From Theobroma cacao (lineage: Eukaryota > Streptophyta > Magnoliopsida > Malvales > Malvaceae), in the NCBI RefSeq assembly GCF_000208745.1, contig NC_030853.1:28764028-28828027 (forward strand): a DNA stretch of 64,000 bases, in the 5' to 3' direction. The stretch's first letter is position 1. The number at the start of each line of letters is the position of its first letter. Positions 1-12,170 of the stretch are shown here, in pieces. Under the pieces are notes generated by a model, which was not told the DNA's origin, did no database searches, and saw nothing but the letters and a program-made list of their open reading frames with translations. The position numbers and the translations under genes were made by a program.

Positions 1-529
1 AATTGATTAAAAGTATTAATATTTTAATCATAATATCATTTAAATTATAAATAAAATATTAATATTTAACTGATCAATTATTAAGATTTCAAATTAATTA
101 TAAATTATTAATATTTTAAAATAAAATAAAATAAAAATAAACAATCATAATAATATTTAAATTATTAATTAAATATTAATATTTAAAAATATTAATTATT
201 AAATTATAATTAATTATTAATATTTTAATTAAATTTTAAATTATTAATATTAAAAAATATAATAAAAATAAATAATTAAATAAATAATAAAAAATATTTT
301 TATCTTTTTATTTCTTATTTTTTTAATTATTATTTTCAACTAAACATTACTATAAGTTATAATAATTATTTATATTTTATTTCAATTATCACACTAAATA
401 AAGTAATAATTATTTTATTTTATTTTTATCTCATTTTATTTTTATATAATAATTATTTTATTTTTATCTATTCCATTAATCAATTAATTTAAATAATTTA
501 ATTAAAAATTAAAAAATATATTTTATGGA
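1..529. other. AT-rich intergenic DNA
   Basis: This stretch is nearly all A and T, with recurring short words of the aatattaat type, and has no supported reading frame. It looks like decayed repeat or upstream DNA of the Agenet gene. No promoter element can be placed with confidence. Confidence 0.6.
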
Positions 530-1086
530 TGCTTTTGTAGCAAGCAAACTCTCACAAAAAAAATTTAGACTCATACCTCGTTGCAACCGCTAAAGCAGCC
601 GGCTTTTTCGTAAAAAAATTAAATATAAGGGCTGGATTCTTTGAGGTAGATGAAACCCTTCACTGTTTTTCTGCTTCACAATCTCTACATTCAGTTTCTT
701 AATCTGCGTTTGGATGATAGCTTTTCCATTTTTTTTTTCTTTGGAAGGAAAAGTCACAATCTTTGGCTGGAATTGACGGCGCCGGAATAAAAAAGGGGAA
801 AAAGAAACTAGAAAAGAGGCTTTTCATTCCAAAACAAGCAAAGGTTATTCTCAAGAACTCTGAAAACGCCTCCGGTCCATCTTTTCAACGGCTTCAATTT
901 ACTCCTCAGCTCCCAGAGGGACGGATTCAGCCAGCTCGCGGTACATCATTGCAGAAATATTGAAGAAGTCCCAGATCTGAATCGCAAAACTCGAAACGCC
1001 ATTTTGCTTTTTATGGAAAGCCTAGAATTTGGTGTTCTCCAATCGGTTGATTGAAGAGGCTAGCGAAACATCAAGATGTTATAAAG
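530..1086 (+). other. Inferred 5'-UTR exon (and nearby promoter) of the Agenet gene
   Basis: Base composition turns mixed here compared with the AT-rich flanks, and the segment ends in a good donor (ataaag|gtaggt at 1086/1087). The next credible exon starts after the acceptor tcattgtag at 3599 and carries the start codon at 3624. This fits a non-coding leader exon followed by a 2.5-kb leader intron. The transcription start is not defined. The small frames in this interval begin with TTG or lack coding character. This call is inference. Confidence 0.45.
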
Positions 1087-2526
1087 GTAGGTTTTCATTT
1101 ACTTTTCTCTCTCTTCTCCTTGCCTCCCCTTCTTTTCGTTTCCATTTTTTTTTTTAAAACTCTAATAATCAAAGAGTCAAGAGGAAGGAATTGTTTGTTA
1201 TCTTTTATTTACCCTCTCTTGATATTATTATAATTATTATTAATATTTAATTTTAAAATTTTACATTTAAAAGTGTCTAAAATCTTGTATCACAAAATAC
1301 TTTTAAAAATTTCTTATTACTTTGAAATTTTTATCCAATAAATCTCAATTTGAGAGTAGATAAAATGTATATTTCTTATTACTTTGCTTGGAGGTGTAAA
1401 TAAATTATTATTATTATTTTATATATAAAAAATAAAAATTTTAAATTTTATAATTAAGTTTAATTTAATAAAGATATCAAAAATTTGAAATTTTATATGT
1501 TTTTATAAAATTTAAAAACTTTATATATAATATACAAATATAGAATAATAATTGGTTGATCTTAGATGAATTAGATTTTTTTAGACTAGAATAGTTAAGT
1601 GAAGTTTCCCATTTGGGATCTTTGGGTAGGAGGATCAATATTTTTTTGAGCGAAATGCAACAAAAGGAAGGAAAATTCATGGACCAATCTCATCATCTTC
1701 ATCTCGTAGGAACTATGAGATCACCCCAAGAATGTCATAGGTATTCAGGGGTTGTGGACTGGCCATAGAACTCTGTTTAATAAGTGGAATGTATTAGCTG
1801 TCTATTCTCAGGTTGAAAGCAAGGATCGAAGATGAAAAAAGATGTCACAGTCTTAGCGGAGTGTTTTGAATCCCACATCTTATAAAATACATGATCTCAA
1901 CAGGAAGCCATAAATCTAACATTGACATTAAAGAAAAACTCCCAACAGGGAGTTAAAAGAGGATGTTATGGTTCTATTGATGAGTCATGAATTCCTCATA
2001 GGCTATATTCATACCACTTTCAACTTGTGAGGCATATTTTGTGGGACAAAATTGTGAAACTAACGAGTTAAAGTAGACAATATCTTGCAGAGGAAAATAA
2101 AATCCTCAAATTTATTTTTTTGTTTCTGATTGATAAAAAAAAAGATAAGAACTAGTAATAAAGGCAAATATATGAAAATTTTTCATACTTTTCCTTAAAA
2201 GAAGTGAGAAGGAAGGCAAAATTTTGAATCTAATGTTGCTAGTAAGATTCTTACATTTGGCCATTTCCTTTCTCATAGAATTTGTGGATTTATTGACACA
2301 TTGATAAAGCACCCAAATGTGTAATCAACAAAGAGTACATGAGTCTTTACTAGTGTACTTTAACGCTTAGAGCTTGAGATTTGAACTTGAAAATTTTAAA
2401 TTTGAATTTTGATACCGAAGGGTGATAGGTGGAGAATGGAGACAATGGATGAGATTAGTAAAGTGTAGACAATTGTCATCATTGATGGGGTGGATTGCGT
2501 GCAAATTGGGTTGCTTGAGACTAGCA

Positions 2527-2960
2527 TAGGATGGGGTACTTGTGGGACACAAGATATAAGAAGGCGAGGGGGGAGAATGCTAATGGTAGCAAGGAAAGAA
2601 GTTTAGTCTACCTAATGGAAGGTGGAGTCTTCTTGGTTGTTTTTTTGCAATGCTTGGATGAGGTTTAGAAAGAAGAGGTTATTGTCGTTGTTTATAAGGA
2701 AAGTTGAGTGCAAATGGGTTTCTTGAAACTTAGCACCAAGATGAGTTACTTGTAGGACACAAGATACAAGAAGGTGAGGGAGAATGTTAATAGTAGCAGG
2801 TAAAGTAGTGGTTCAATTGATTTAATGGATGGTAGTAAGCAAAGGATTGGTTGAGTCAACTTAATGGATGGCAACGAGGAAAGGAGTGGTTGAGTCCACT
2901 TAATGGATTGTAGAGCCTTCACGGTTGATTTTTGAAATGCTGAAAGATTTCTTTGAGTTT
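2527..2960. repeat. Degenerate local duplication and ~40-bp minisatellite in Agenet intron 1
   Basis: Two diverged copies of a segment begin around 2527 and 2735. Both contain a 'ggacacaagata.aagaagg.gagg' core followed by 'agaatg.taat.gtagca'. Within the second copy, 2809-2914 holds about three ~40-bp units that share 'ggttgagtc.acttaatgga'. There is no coding potential on either strand that survives the divergence between copies. It lies inside the inferred leader intron 1087-3599. Confidence 0.5.
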
Positions 2961-3623
2961 GTGGGATACAAGTATCCATAGTGGTTGGCGCTTATGTTGA
3001 GTTGTTAAAAAATATAGTTTTAAGGGTAGTTTGTTTAGTTTATCTTTGAGAGAACATTTTTCTTTGTCTTTAAGCAAGTTGAGAAATTATTATTCTCCTT
3101 TTGTCTTCATTTAGATATTTTTTCACAAATTTTTCACAAATCAAGGAAAGCCATATGACTATTTCATAGTAGATATAAATGGTAACTTATTCATGAATCA
3201 AAACTTTCCTTACCTTTCATTCAATCCCTTTTGAAAAGGTTGAATAAATTGATTTCAAGGGAGAGAAATGGTTTTCCCTTTTCCTTTCCTTCTTATCCAC
3301 GAGAAAAACTTTTCTTTCCCCTCCATTCCTCTAGTTTAAATGTCTAATAAGGTGTTTTTATACACCTTAATTTTATATTAGACACTAATTTGAAAGAATT
3401 AGAAAATGTAAAGTCTTTGACCTAATTTAAAAGAGCAACATCAATCTTTTGCTATTGATTATTGTTCCAAATGGTCTCAAATTTAGAGACTATTCTTAAT
3501 ATGGAATATTTTAATCACTTTGTTGTATTAACTCAAAAAGTTCTATTTTGTACCTTAATGTTGAAGTTGCTTCTAATGTTGGAAGTATTTTCATTGTAGC
3601 TCTATTCTCATTAATGTGCTATA

Positions 3624-6600
3624 ATGGATCCTCGTAATCTTCCATTTGAAGTTGGGCAACAGGTTGAGACAAGATCTTTTTTGGCTGGTTATCGTGGTGC
3701 ATGGTTTAGATGCAAGGTATATTTGTGTGCAATACAAACATTGTGGTTTTTATTGTTATATGCAGAATTGCATGTTGGTTTTAAGGAAAATGGCTTAAAA
3801 ACATTAAATTTTAAATTAAGATGTGTCAGATCGAGTTAAGAAGGAACAATATTGCCATATCAAATCTTAAATCCTTTCAATTTCTTAAAATTTTGCTACA
3901 TCTAATTCATTAAATCCTCTTTTAATTAACAATTTTAAATTTATCCCATCCTAGTCTTTCTTTAGGTCATTTATTTTTGAATTTAAACTTATTTGCCTTT
4001 TAAGGTCCTATTGAAAAATGAAGTGAAATGACTTAGAATTTAGTATGAAGTGATCTCTTTAAAATTCATGGTGATTTGCTGCTAGTGATTAGATTGTTAT
4101 GTTTGGTAGAAACTTGATGAGCATGCATGGTGGTGTTAGATCGTCAAAATGTCCAGTTTATATTGTCTAATTTTTTTTATAGCATGGTGTTTGAAAAAGC
4201 CCTTGACTTATTCAAAAATATTCAAATAAGTGTTTATTTTTCTATTGTACTTAACTAGGTTCTTATATTTTTATTTTAAATCAAATAAGTTTTTATAATT
4301 AATGATTAATTAATTGTAATTTGTTAAAATGTTACTTGTCATTTTATGCTCGTGATATTTATGTGGATAGTGAAAAATATCACATGGTCATGTTGTCATG
4401 TCACATCAGTAAGCTACGTCATTTTTTATTATAAATATTAATATCATGTCAGTGTCATATGACATAAAATGATAAATAGTATTTTGATTAAATCTATCAT
4501 CAATTATAATGACTTATTTGACTTAAAATAAAGGTATAAGTGTTTATTTGATTCAAAATAAAAGTACAAGGATTTGATTGAATCTAATAAAAGAATAAAA
4601 ATTTATTTGAATTTTTTTGAATAGTTTAGAGTATTTTAAAATTTTATGTTTTTACTTTTTTAGTATCTTTTAACATTTTTGACTAATAGTTACTAGTGCA
4701 AAATTTCATTGAAACTTGAAGGAAAGTTATAGGGCATGCATGAAGAAGCTTTGAATGCGTGCATAAAGGAAAAGTTGGGGGTTTTAGCTATGATGGACAA
4801 AGTGAAGAAATATATTTAAGGTGGTTTGGACACATATAGAAGAGAACTACAAATGCACTATGAAGAGATGTGATTTAATAGAAGATATCTGTTTCAAAAG
4901 AAAGAGAGCAAGATAGATGAAGATATCTATTTCAACAAAGCTCTTATCTTTTTTATCGTACCAATTGAGGCTTAAAGTGTTACTTTTATTTAAGTAAGTC
5001 CTTATTTGGCATGAAAACTATTAAATTTGGTATTTTTGCTATGTCAATGTCTAAGTGGGCATTATCTTTGCCAAATCCATATCTAATAGCAAAATATGAA
5101 ATTTTATATTGAGTTGGCGCTAACGTGGTGTGTAACATTGGCTTACACAACATGTAACATCAACTTACATGGCACGTTTCATTAGTGTCTATAAATCCCT
5201 TTTTTGCCATCTATATGCCATGTAGATGCTGACGTGGTAGAGATAACAACTTATAGATGCTAATGTGGCAAAGATGTTGACTAGCTCAATTTTCAAATGC
5301 ATTAATGGTTTATATTTGATATACTATCCTTATATAGTATTTATATACTATCACTTAATCATAGAATGCACCTCATAAATGTATAAAGTTCAAAAGATCA
5401 AAAGTTCAAAAGTCCTTCGAAATAAATATTTTTAAAATGAATATTTATTTTTGAGGATTTACAATTTCTAAATTTATTTATTAATGAGGTGGCAACATTT
5501 GGTTAACTGATAATGTATGGAATTAATATATTAGCAATGCATCAAATATAAATCCATACATTAAAGGATTTGATTTTCTTTAACATGTGTTATGCATTGG
5601 TGGAACTAGAAAAACTCAAAGTTTGATATTTGAATTAGGTAAGATTTTTAAGGTGAAGTATTTTTAAGGGCAAGCAAAAGGACCATAAATGTAAAGAAGT
5701 TGCAAAAGCATTGTGGTTATTTCAATGACAATGAAAGTAGGGTGAACCTTGACCAAGTCCATATTTTGTTGGGAGAGGTAGAAAATTTTGTACGAATAAT
5801 AATGATGCTAGCTAGAATGTAGTTAAATTTTTTATTGGCCAAAATGAAGGTTGTTTTGGGTAGATTTCTAGCATCTCAAGTGTTTTAAGTGCTTGGTTTT
5901 GGCTCTATCACATTTGAATTTAGTTGTAGGGCTTAGTATTTTGTGTTTACTCGAGGAAGAAATATTTTGTTTGGCAGCCCACATTTGATATTTAGGGTGA
6001 TCAGGAATGTGATGAAACTATATTGATTGATAAAGTGCTAGAAATTAGAGTTCAACAAGTGATCAATGTTGTCTGCTTGGATAATGATTAATGATGGAGG
6101 CTTAGTACTTTTTAGACAAGGTGTATGATTATTTAAAAAGTTTATAATCTCATCTTCATACTTAATACTCGTTTGGTAGTAAAATGTGTTGTCAAGTTTG
6201 AGTATCAAGGATCAATCAAATGTGGCACTATCAAGTGCTTGTCCTCTTTGGGCTAATCCATATTTCACTTCAAAATTAAGTTTCTTGTTTAATTTAAGTG
6301 AGACAAATTTTTTTCATGAGTTATGTCACATATTCCACATTTTTCTTTTTTGTTTTGACCTATACTTCTCTTCCGTGTGTTTTCTTTCTAATATTTTTTC
6401 TATTATTTATCCAAGTCTGGGTTACTTGTATAAGTTCTTGTGTACATAGTCATATTTAGTATGTTTTTGTTTAGTTTTTAATGTGAAACTCACATTTGAT
6501 TAAAATATGTGGTAAACATGCTTAGAATTGATCATTAAATAGAGAGGGAAAGACTCATCGGGAGAAAAAGGGGTGATATAGATTTTGGCCATCAAATTTT

Positions 6601-9600
6601 TTCGAATTGTTACTTTTGAACTCCAATCTTAATTAAATAGGAGAGATATGCAAAAAGTCATATAAAAAATATTTTGAACTCCAATCTAATTGTTTTCACT
6701 CTCTCTCTCCCTACATATATATATATATATATTTGTAAATTGTAATATCTCTATAAGAGGTCCTTGGATTTGCTTCCTGTTTGTACAGATCTTTCCTTCT
6801 TTCTCTTTGATAAGAACTGTAGCCTTGTGGAATACAATAAAGGAATCTCCTTTTAGAAACTGTGTTGTATGCCATCTTTTCATGTATAGTTTCAGAAATA
6901 ACATTGTTGTGGAGTCAATTAAGATTGTATTTCTTGTTTACACTTGAAAGGTTGCTTCTTTTTGGGTCATTCCTTGTTAATTTTGAGTCATTCAATAAGG
7001 CCCCTTAACTGTCTTATGTGTTTTCCATCAGATTAAGGAATTTAGTCGGAGGAACAAGGAACTGTATCAGGCCTTGGAATATATTGATTATCCAGATGAA
7101 AGTAAGTTGTCTCTCTATCTGGCTAGGCTATTGTTAGATTTAAAATGTGTTTCAGATATAAGCATTATAAAATGACAATTTGGTAGAGATGGCCTTATTG
7201 AATGAGAAATTAATATTTGTATTGCTGTTTATTGAGAGAAATTTTAGTGTTTTAATTAATCTATTCTCTTTTACAGAAATACGCTGGACAAAGTTATATC
7301 AAAAGGGTAGTACTTCAAAGTATGGGAAGCGAACACTGATGGTGCGCCCTTCCTATCCTTCTGTTTATTGTGAAAGTCAAATGCCTGATATGAATACCAT
7401 CTCAGAGGTGGTTGTCATTGTCAATGATGTCTGGAAGGTGGGTGATTTGGTAGATTGGTGGACTGATAATTGCTTTTGGTCTGGAAGGATAACTGAAAAA
7501 TTGGGGGAAGAGAAGGTTAAGGTGACATCTTTTGGCCTATGCGTTGATGCTTCTAGTAGTTTGGATTTTTGAATATGGCTTTTTTCTTGCATTTCATTTT
7601 GATTGTCGTGAAAGGGCTTTTGCATTTTCTCCATGTAATTGTAAACTCATATTATATTAACTATGCAACAATTATGGTTGTATTTCCTTCTATAAGATAT
7701 TTCAATGCCCACGTATCGCTTCTATCCTATTTGGTAGTCACACCTCTCCTTATTTCTCAAGTTCAAACATCCTCTCAGGTTGGGATAGGTGGTTTAAGTC
7801 TCTAGTCAACAATTTTCTAGTATGGAATATCAATTTTTTACGTGAATTAGTTTGTATTGTTTTTGAGAAAATAATGCAATTTTATATGGTTCCCATCTAG
7901 CTATAGTATGTTAGCATCTAGCTGTAGGATAAACAGTTTACTTAGTATGTTACCCTCTTTTTCAATTTGAACTTTAAACATTTTTCTCGATGAGAATTAC
8001 TTATTATGGTTGTTTTTGTTCTAATGTTTTTGCTTTTATCTTTTGCTACTTGTTTGCATAGATTGAGTTGCCACCTCCTCCTGTGGGTGAAGGGTCTTCA
8101 TATGAGGTTTTTTGCAAGGACTTACGCCCATCATTGGATTGGTCTGTGGATGAGGGCTGGAAGTTGCTTATTCCCAAGGTAGCTGCCTCATGCTCTTGCT
8201 CTCCCTTGCAGTTTTATCTGATCTAATTGTGGTTTTTTTTCTGTCTTTGTATTTGTATTTTTTTTTTCAACCCCAATGTCCATTGATGTGAGAAGGCATA
8301 ACAACTTGTTTGGAAACAACATGAAAACTGAGTTTAATGTAATAGAGAAAGATGAAAACAGAGTTAGAGAGCTTGGGCACATGTATAGATTTGTATGGAA
8401 CTCTCACCTATTTTGTCTGCGTAGTTTAACCCATGACCTTCAGTATTCTTTCTGTGAAGTTTCTTTAATTTTGACAAATAATTGCTCTTAGTATTTGGAA
8501 TTTAAAAAGCAGTTCTTTGGTGCAAAATATGCTTGTCATCTGTGAACATCCTTTATCCTTTGAGGTTTGAGCATGGAGGTGTTTCTTGTTCTCTCAAATG
8601 CTTATTTATTTTCTCAAATTTCATTGTTGTTATAGGAGAGGAAATATCATCTTTGTTGTTCTCGGATAGTCAAGCCTCTTAATCAAGGTAAGAATGCTTC
8701 TAAACGTTCTTTTCGATGCTCAGGGTTTTGACTTTTGATACTGTGTATGCATAGAAAGAATTGTGTGTTTTCCTTTTTATTTATCTGTTTTAAACTTTTG
8801 GCTAGTCACATTTTGAGTAAGCTTATCCCAACTAGGTCAGAACATGTTGTAGCTGTTAACTGGCAGTTTCTGTCTGTCAGGGGGTAGTTAGGAAACCTAA
8901 ATCCAGGTCAATGAGGTGTAGGAAACCTGTGTTACTTTAAATTTCAATGGTCTTCTTTGTGGAACTTCTTAAGGCATTGCCTAGATGAAGGATTTCACTG
9001 TTTCTTGTACTTTAGCTGTTTCGTAATAAACCTATATGAATCGGTGCATATTTGCATTTTGTAGCATGATTTTGGTATTTGTTCTCTTTGATGTTTCACA
9101 TTTGATCTCTTGTTGGTTTTTTGGTCCAAGTTGGTTGTTTAAGTATGTTACTTTTACATAAAAAGCTTCCAGTTTTCTTGCTTGGCTGTAGTGCACTCAT
9201 AACAAGCTAAGTGTAGAAGTTGTTCTTTGTGGCTGTTAACACACTAGCCTCATCTCTTAATTTTGTTTGATCACCCTTTCCCATCATCCTATGGCTCATC
9301 AATGTGATAGTGTTTTAATACTGTCTTTCAACTTTATCTTTGATGTTCTTCTGCAATCTTTCTTATTGCTTAGGTAGTTACTTGTTTAGCAAGGTGACTA
9401 ACCTGACATGGGAAGTGATGGTTGCAGGGGGTTCCTCGAACCTGATAGATTACACTGTCACTGAGGGGAAAAAGGATGTTCAACCAACAGCTGGAGCAAC
9501 AATTGAGCATGAGGGTTATTTATCTTCTCATATTTCAACTGGTCCTTTACCTCTTTCAGACAAACCAGAGCACTTGGCGGTGAAATCTTTGATTGAAAAA

Positions 9601-9951
9601 CAGTCAAAGATAGGCCTCAATATAATGGATCATGGCCCTAGAAAAATCAGTTCCTCAGATAGTGTTTCAAGTTTACATGTTCAAGATGCCTCAGCACAAA
9701 TGCCTGGCAATGCAGTTCAAATGGACAAATATGATGACAGTGGATCTTCAAAGGAGATGAAAATTGATAAAAGCATTTGCTTAAATTCAAAATCCTCTGA
9801 TACAATAGAAGCTGCAATTTTGGATTTGGAGGAATTTATTTGTCGGATTAAATGGCTGAGGCGTATCATAGAATTTGGGACACCATTATCGGATGGTGTG
9901 AGGCCTTCTTGGAAGTTTGTAGAACACCTTGCATTATCTAAGCCAAAATGA
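3624..9951 (+). CDS. Agenet-domain (plant Tudor-like) protein
   Basis: Seven coding exons are supported: 3624-3716, 7032-7101, 7277-7521, 8062-8178, 8636-8687 and 9428-9951, with a non-coding leader exon upstream at about 530-1086. Phases agree at every junction and give a 366-residue protein. Residues about 8-62 and 93-150 form two Agenet repeats: the first opens FEVGQQVETRSFL and reaches WTKLYQ, and the second opens WKVGDLVDWW and reaches LRPSLDW. The C-terminus has a predicted helix around ILDLEEFICRIKWLRRIIEFG, a pattern common at the end of plant Agenet proteins. Agenet/Tudor folds usually read methylated histones or other ligands in the nucleus; the ligand here is unknown. The start codon is the first ATG after a good acceptor. 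Intron 2 is 3.3 kb and carries a MITE. I see only six coding exons plus the leader. Confidence 0.85.
4192..4632. mobile_element. Palindromic MITE-like element, copy A (Agenet intron 2)
   Basis: The left edge reads ttattcaaaaatattcaaat and the right edge atttgaatttttttgaatag, near reverse complements of each other. The complementarity continues inward through 'aagtgtttatttttctattg' against 'aataaaagaataaaaattta'. The interior includes 'acttgtcattttat' and 'gtgtcatatgacata'. Related copies lie at 25249-25617, 25918-26412 and, partly, 41990-42240. No reading frame is present. It fits a long-inverted-repeat non-autonomous DNA element; the superfamily cannot be assigned because no target-site duplication could be fixed. 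Confidence 0.55.
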
Positions 9952-11300
9952 GTGCTTCTGCTGAAGGTTAGTTTGCATGATTAGTTACTATTGCTTATAG
10001 AAAGGCTTAGATTAGATTAAGATGGTTTAAAACTAGACCTTGTGCATTGCATCTGCAACTTTAGTGATGAAATCAGTGTAGCAAGGCTTATGCAGAATTT
10101 TTTTTTTTTTGATTCAACATATACTTAAATAAGTACCACGTAGTTATATCGGTAAAAATTTCCGGTTTGTCTTGTGTGTTTCCCAAGCAGGCTCCATTCA
10201 TGAGATTACACGATTGAGTATGGTGATGCATATTAAAGTAAAAAGAGTGGCTAGGCATGTAATTTTTCCATTTTGTAGTGAATTGCAAATATGAATTTCA
10301 TCAATAACAAAATTATTTTGCTGGTCAGGGATATAATCACAGCTTGGGCCCTGTCTTGCCTGCGTAATCCTACCTATGTTGGTTGCCATATAGAGTAAGC
10401 TTTGTTTTGCCATTTCGCTTTTATGTAAATTATTATTTAAATTGTATTTGAAAGAGTTAGCTCTACAGGTATCACTCCACATTTCCAGCAGATAGTATTC
10501 ATCTGCTATCATTTTTCTTACCTTATGAAGATGCTCTTTCCTTCTCTCATCTGCATTCTTAGAAGTTCTCAGCCTTTTATATACTTTTTCGTTTTTCTTG
10601 CAGAGATTGGTGTAGGCAGTAGCATTCATATCAGAAGGGGCTAACTGCATTGGTTTTTTGCTGACAAAAATTTCGTACCTTAGACGTCTCACATTTTGCT
10701 CTAAAGTTTTTGCCAAGTTCTATTTTTTGTTAATCCTCTCTCCATCCTGACATCTGTCGGTCGATAGAATTGTAAATACTGGGTTTTGACTACTAGGTAC
10801 CCAGCAAAGAAGGTGAGTTTTACCTTCATAGATGCCTAATAAGAAAAGGGTACCTTTTGCAATGTTGATAGTTGGTGATCGTCATGCATGGAAAGTCTGA
10901 AGTTTTAGCTTAAGATATTTTCTGTAATAATATTGTTTGCGTCTGCATAAGCAGCTGGGAAAGATGGTCATCCTCATGGGACAAGCATCTGCACTTGGCA
11001 TGTCTCACAGCAAAGCCATACAAGGACCGGCGTAGCGCGACAGTTGTCATGTTAAGCAAACAGAAAAGAAAATGCAGTCTTCAATCTGTAGGAATTGGGT
11101 GGAGATGGCAGAAGCAATGGCACATCGACTCTCACTACCTAATAAAGAGTTCAGTAGGTATGTTTGGAGGGTTTCAAATTACCAAGGCGTAATACCCAGC
11201 AGCAAGAATACCATCTGGCTTTATGATAGGGCAGGAGTTGCGGTTCTGCCATGCCTAAGCAACATTTAATTATCCAACACGAAAATTTGTTTATTAGTTT
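9952..11300 (+). other. 3' region of the Agenet gene, possible 3'-UTR intron
   Basis: Just past the stop, ctgaag|gttagt (9966/9967) could be a donor and cataagcag|ctgggaaag (10954/10955) an acceptor, giving a 3'-UTR intron that holds the antisense frame described separately. The mixed-composition DNA at 10955-11270 would be the last untranslated exon. The small + strand frames there overlap each other and have no recognisable domain. This is inference from splice consensus and base composition. Confidence 0.35.
10198..10719 (-). pseudogene. Unidentified minus-strand reading frame, possible retrocopy
   Basis: The minus strand is open for about 173 codons right after a TAG at 10722-10720, in AT-rich DNA where chance stops are frequent. 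The predicted product is lysine/arginine-rich and helix-prone in its first half (for example KKNEKVYKRLRTSKNADE and HLHKVRKMIADEYYLLEMW). The frame has no ATG near its upstream end; it begins AAC-TTG. On the minus strand it is followed about 90 nt later by a run of 13 A (plus-strand T run at 10098-10110). That is what a reverse-transcribed mRNA copy or LINE fragment would leave. I do not recognise the family. It could be a processed pseudogene, an internal exon of an unseen antisense gene, or chance. Confidence 0.3.
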
Positions 11301-12096
11301 ATTGATGGAGACTTTCCAGGTTGTTTAAAGGGTTTCGGCAATGATTGAAAAAGAAACAGAAAAAGACATACAAGAAACATGGAAGAGATTTAATCAATCA
11401 ACTCCAAAGACGCTTAAGTTACTCCCCAAAATGACAAGCTTCAAGGATTGAGAAATGGGTTCATTGTTTGACTCTCAAATCTTTGGTTAGGAGAGTGTGC
11501 CATGGTTACTCAACCTATACTCTTCTCTCTCGACACTGTCGACGATGACAGCTTGATGAACAATTTTATTCCTTAATTATTTTTTTGGGTTTTAGCAGTC
11601 GGAGGCAAAGCTCGATGATGTTTCGGGGCTGCCTTTTTGTGATAATTGATATGCTTTAATAATGTGTTTTCGGTATTCACAATGTGGCGTGACTGATAGA
11701 TTATGACCACTTTGATAGGGAAAAGATAGTATAGTTTATTACTATATTTCTAGTCAATCAAGACAGCCTAATCTTTTTTTTAATAATTGCTAATAGCCAT
11801 CTGATTACTTTGCTTATTTACTTCTCTTAAACTTCGTCCAATATTATCCATATGCACAAAACAAAAATAATAATAATAAAGTTTAGGTGCAAGAGCAATA
11901 ATTGATTGGCAATGTTAGAGCATAGAACCTTTAAATGGATTTGTGTGGCTCAAATACAACCGTAATCAGAATACTTCCCATCACACACGTTGGACTAAAA
12001 ACGTTGTTGTCAAGTTTGAGGCAGCATTACTCTTAAGATAACCAGATCACCTTTACAGAGTTGTTTTATCGACTAATGAAATTGGCAGTGCTGGTC
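11301..12096. other. Intergenic DNA upstream of CslG copy 1
   Basis: No reading frame with coding character is visible on either strand. The last part is the promoter region of CslG copy 1. Confidence 0.6.
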
Positions 12097-12104
12097 TATA
12101 AAAA
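12097..12104 (+). promoter_or_regulatory. TATA box of CslG copy 1
   Basis: The sequence tataaaaa lies 67 bp before the start codon at 12171, in the setting ctggtctataaaaaggaag. The spacing allows a transcription start near 12130 and a short leader. Confidence 0.6.
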
Positions 12105-12170
12105 GGAAGCTGCTGCTTTGTCAAGCTCGTGGTGAAACCATTGATTGCATACAGCTACGGAAAAACAGAT

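Noticed and set aside
763..1233. Small + strand frames before the Agenet gene
   Set aside because: They begin with TTG, overlap AT-rich DNA or cross a good splice donor at 1087. They are better explained as an untranslated exon plus intron.
12129..12170. Upstream extension of CslG copy 1
   Set aside because: It would start with GTG, which plants do not use in this way. The ATG at 12171 matches the length of the paralogues' N-termini.
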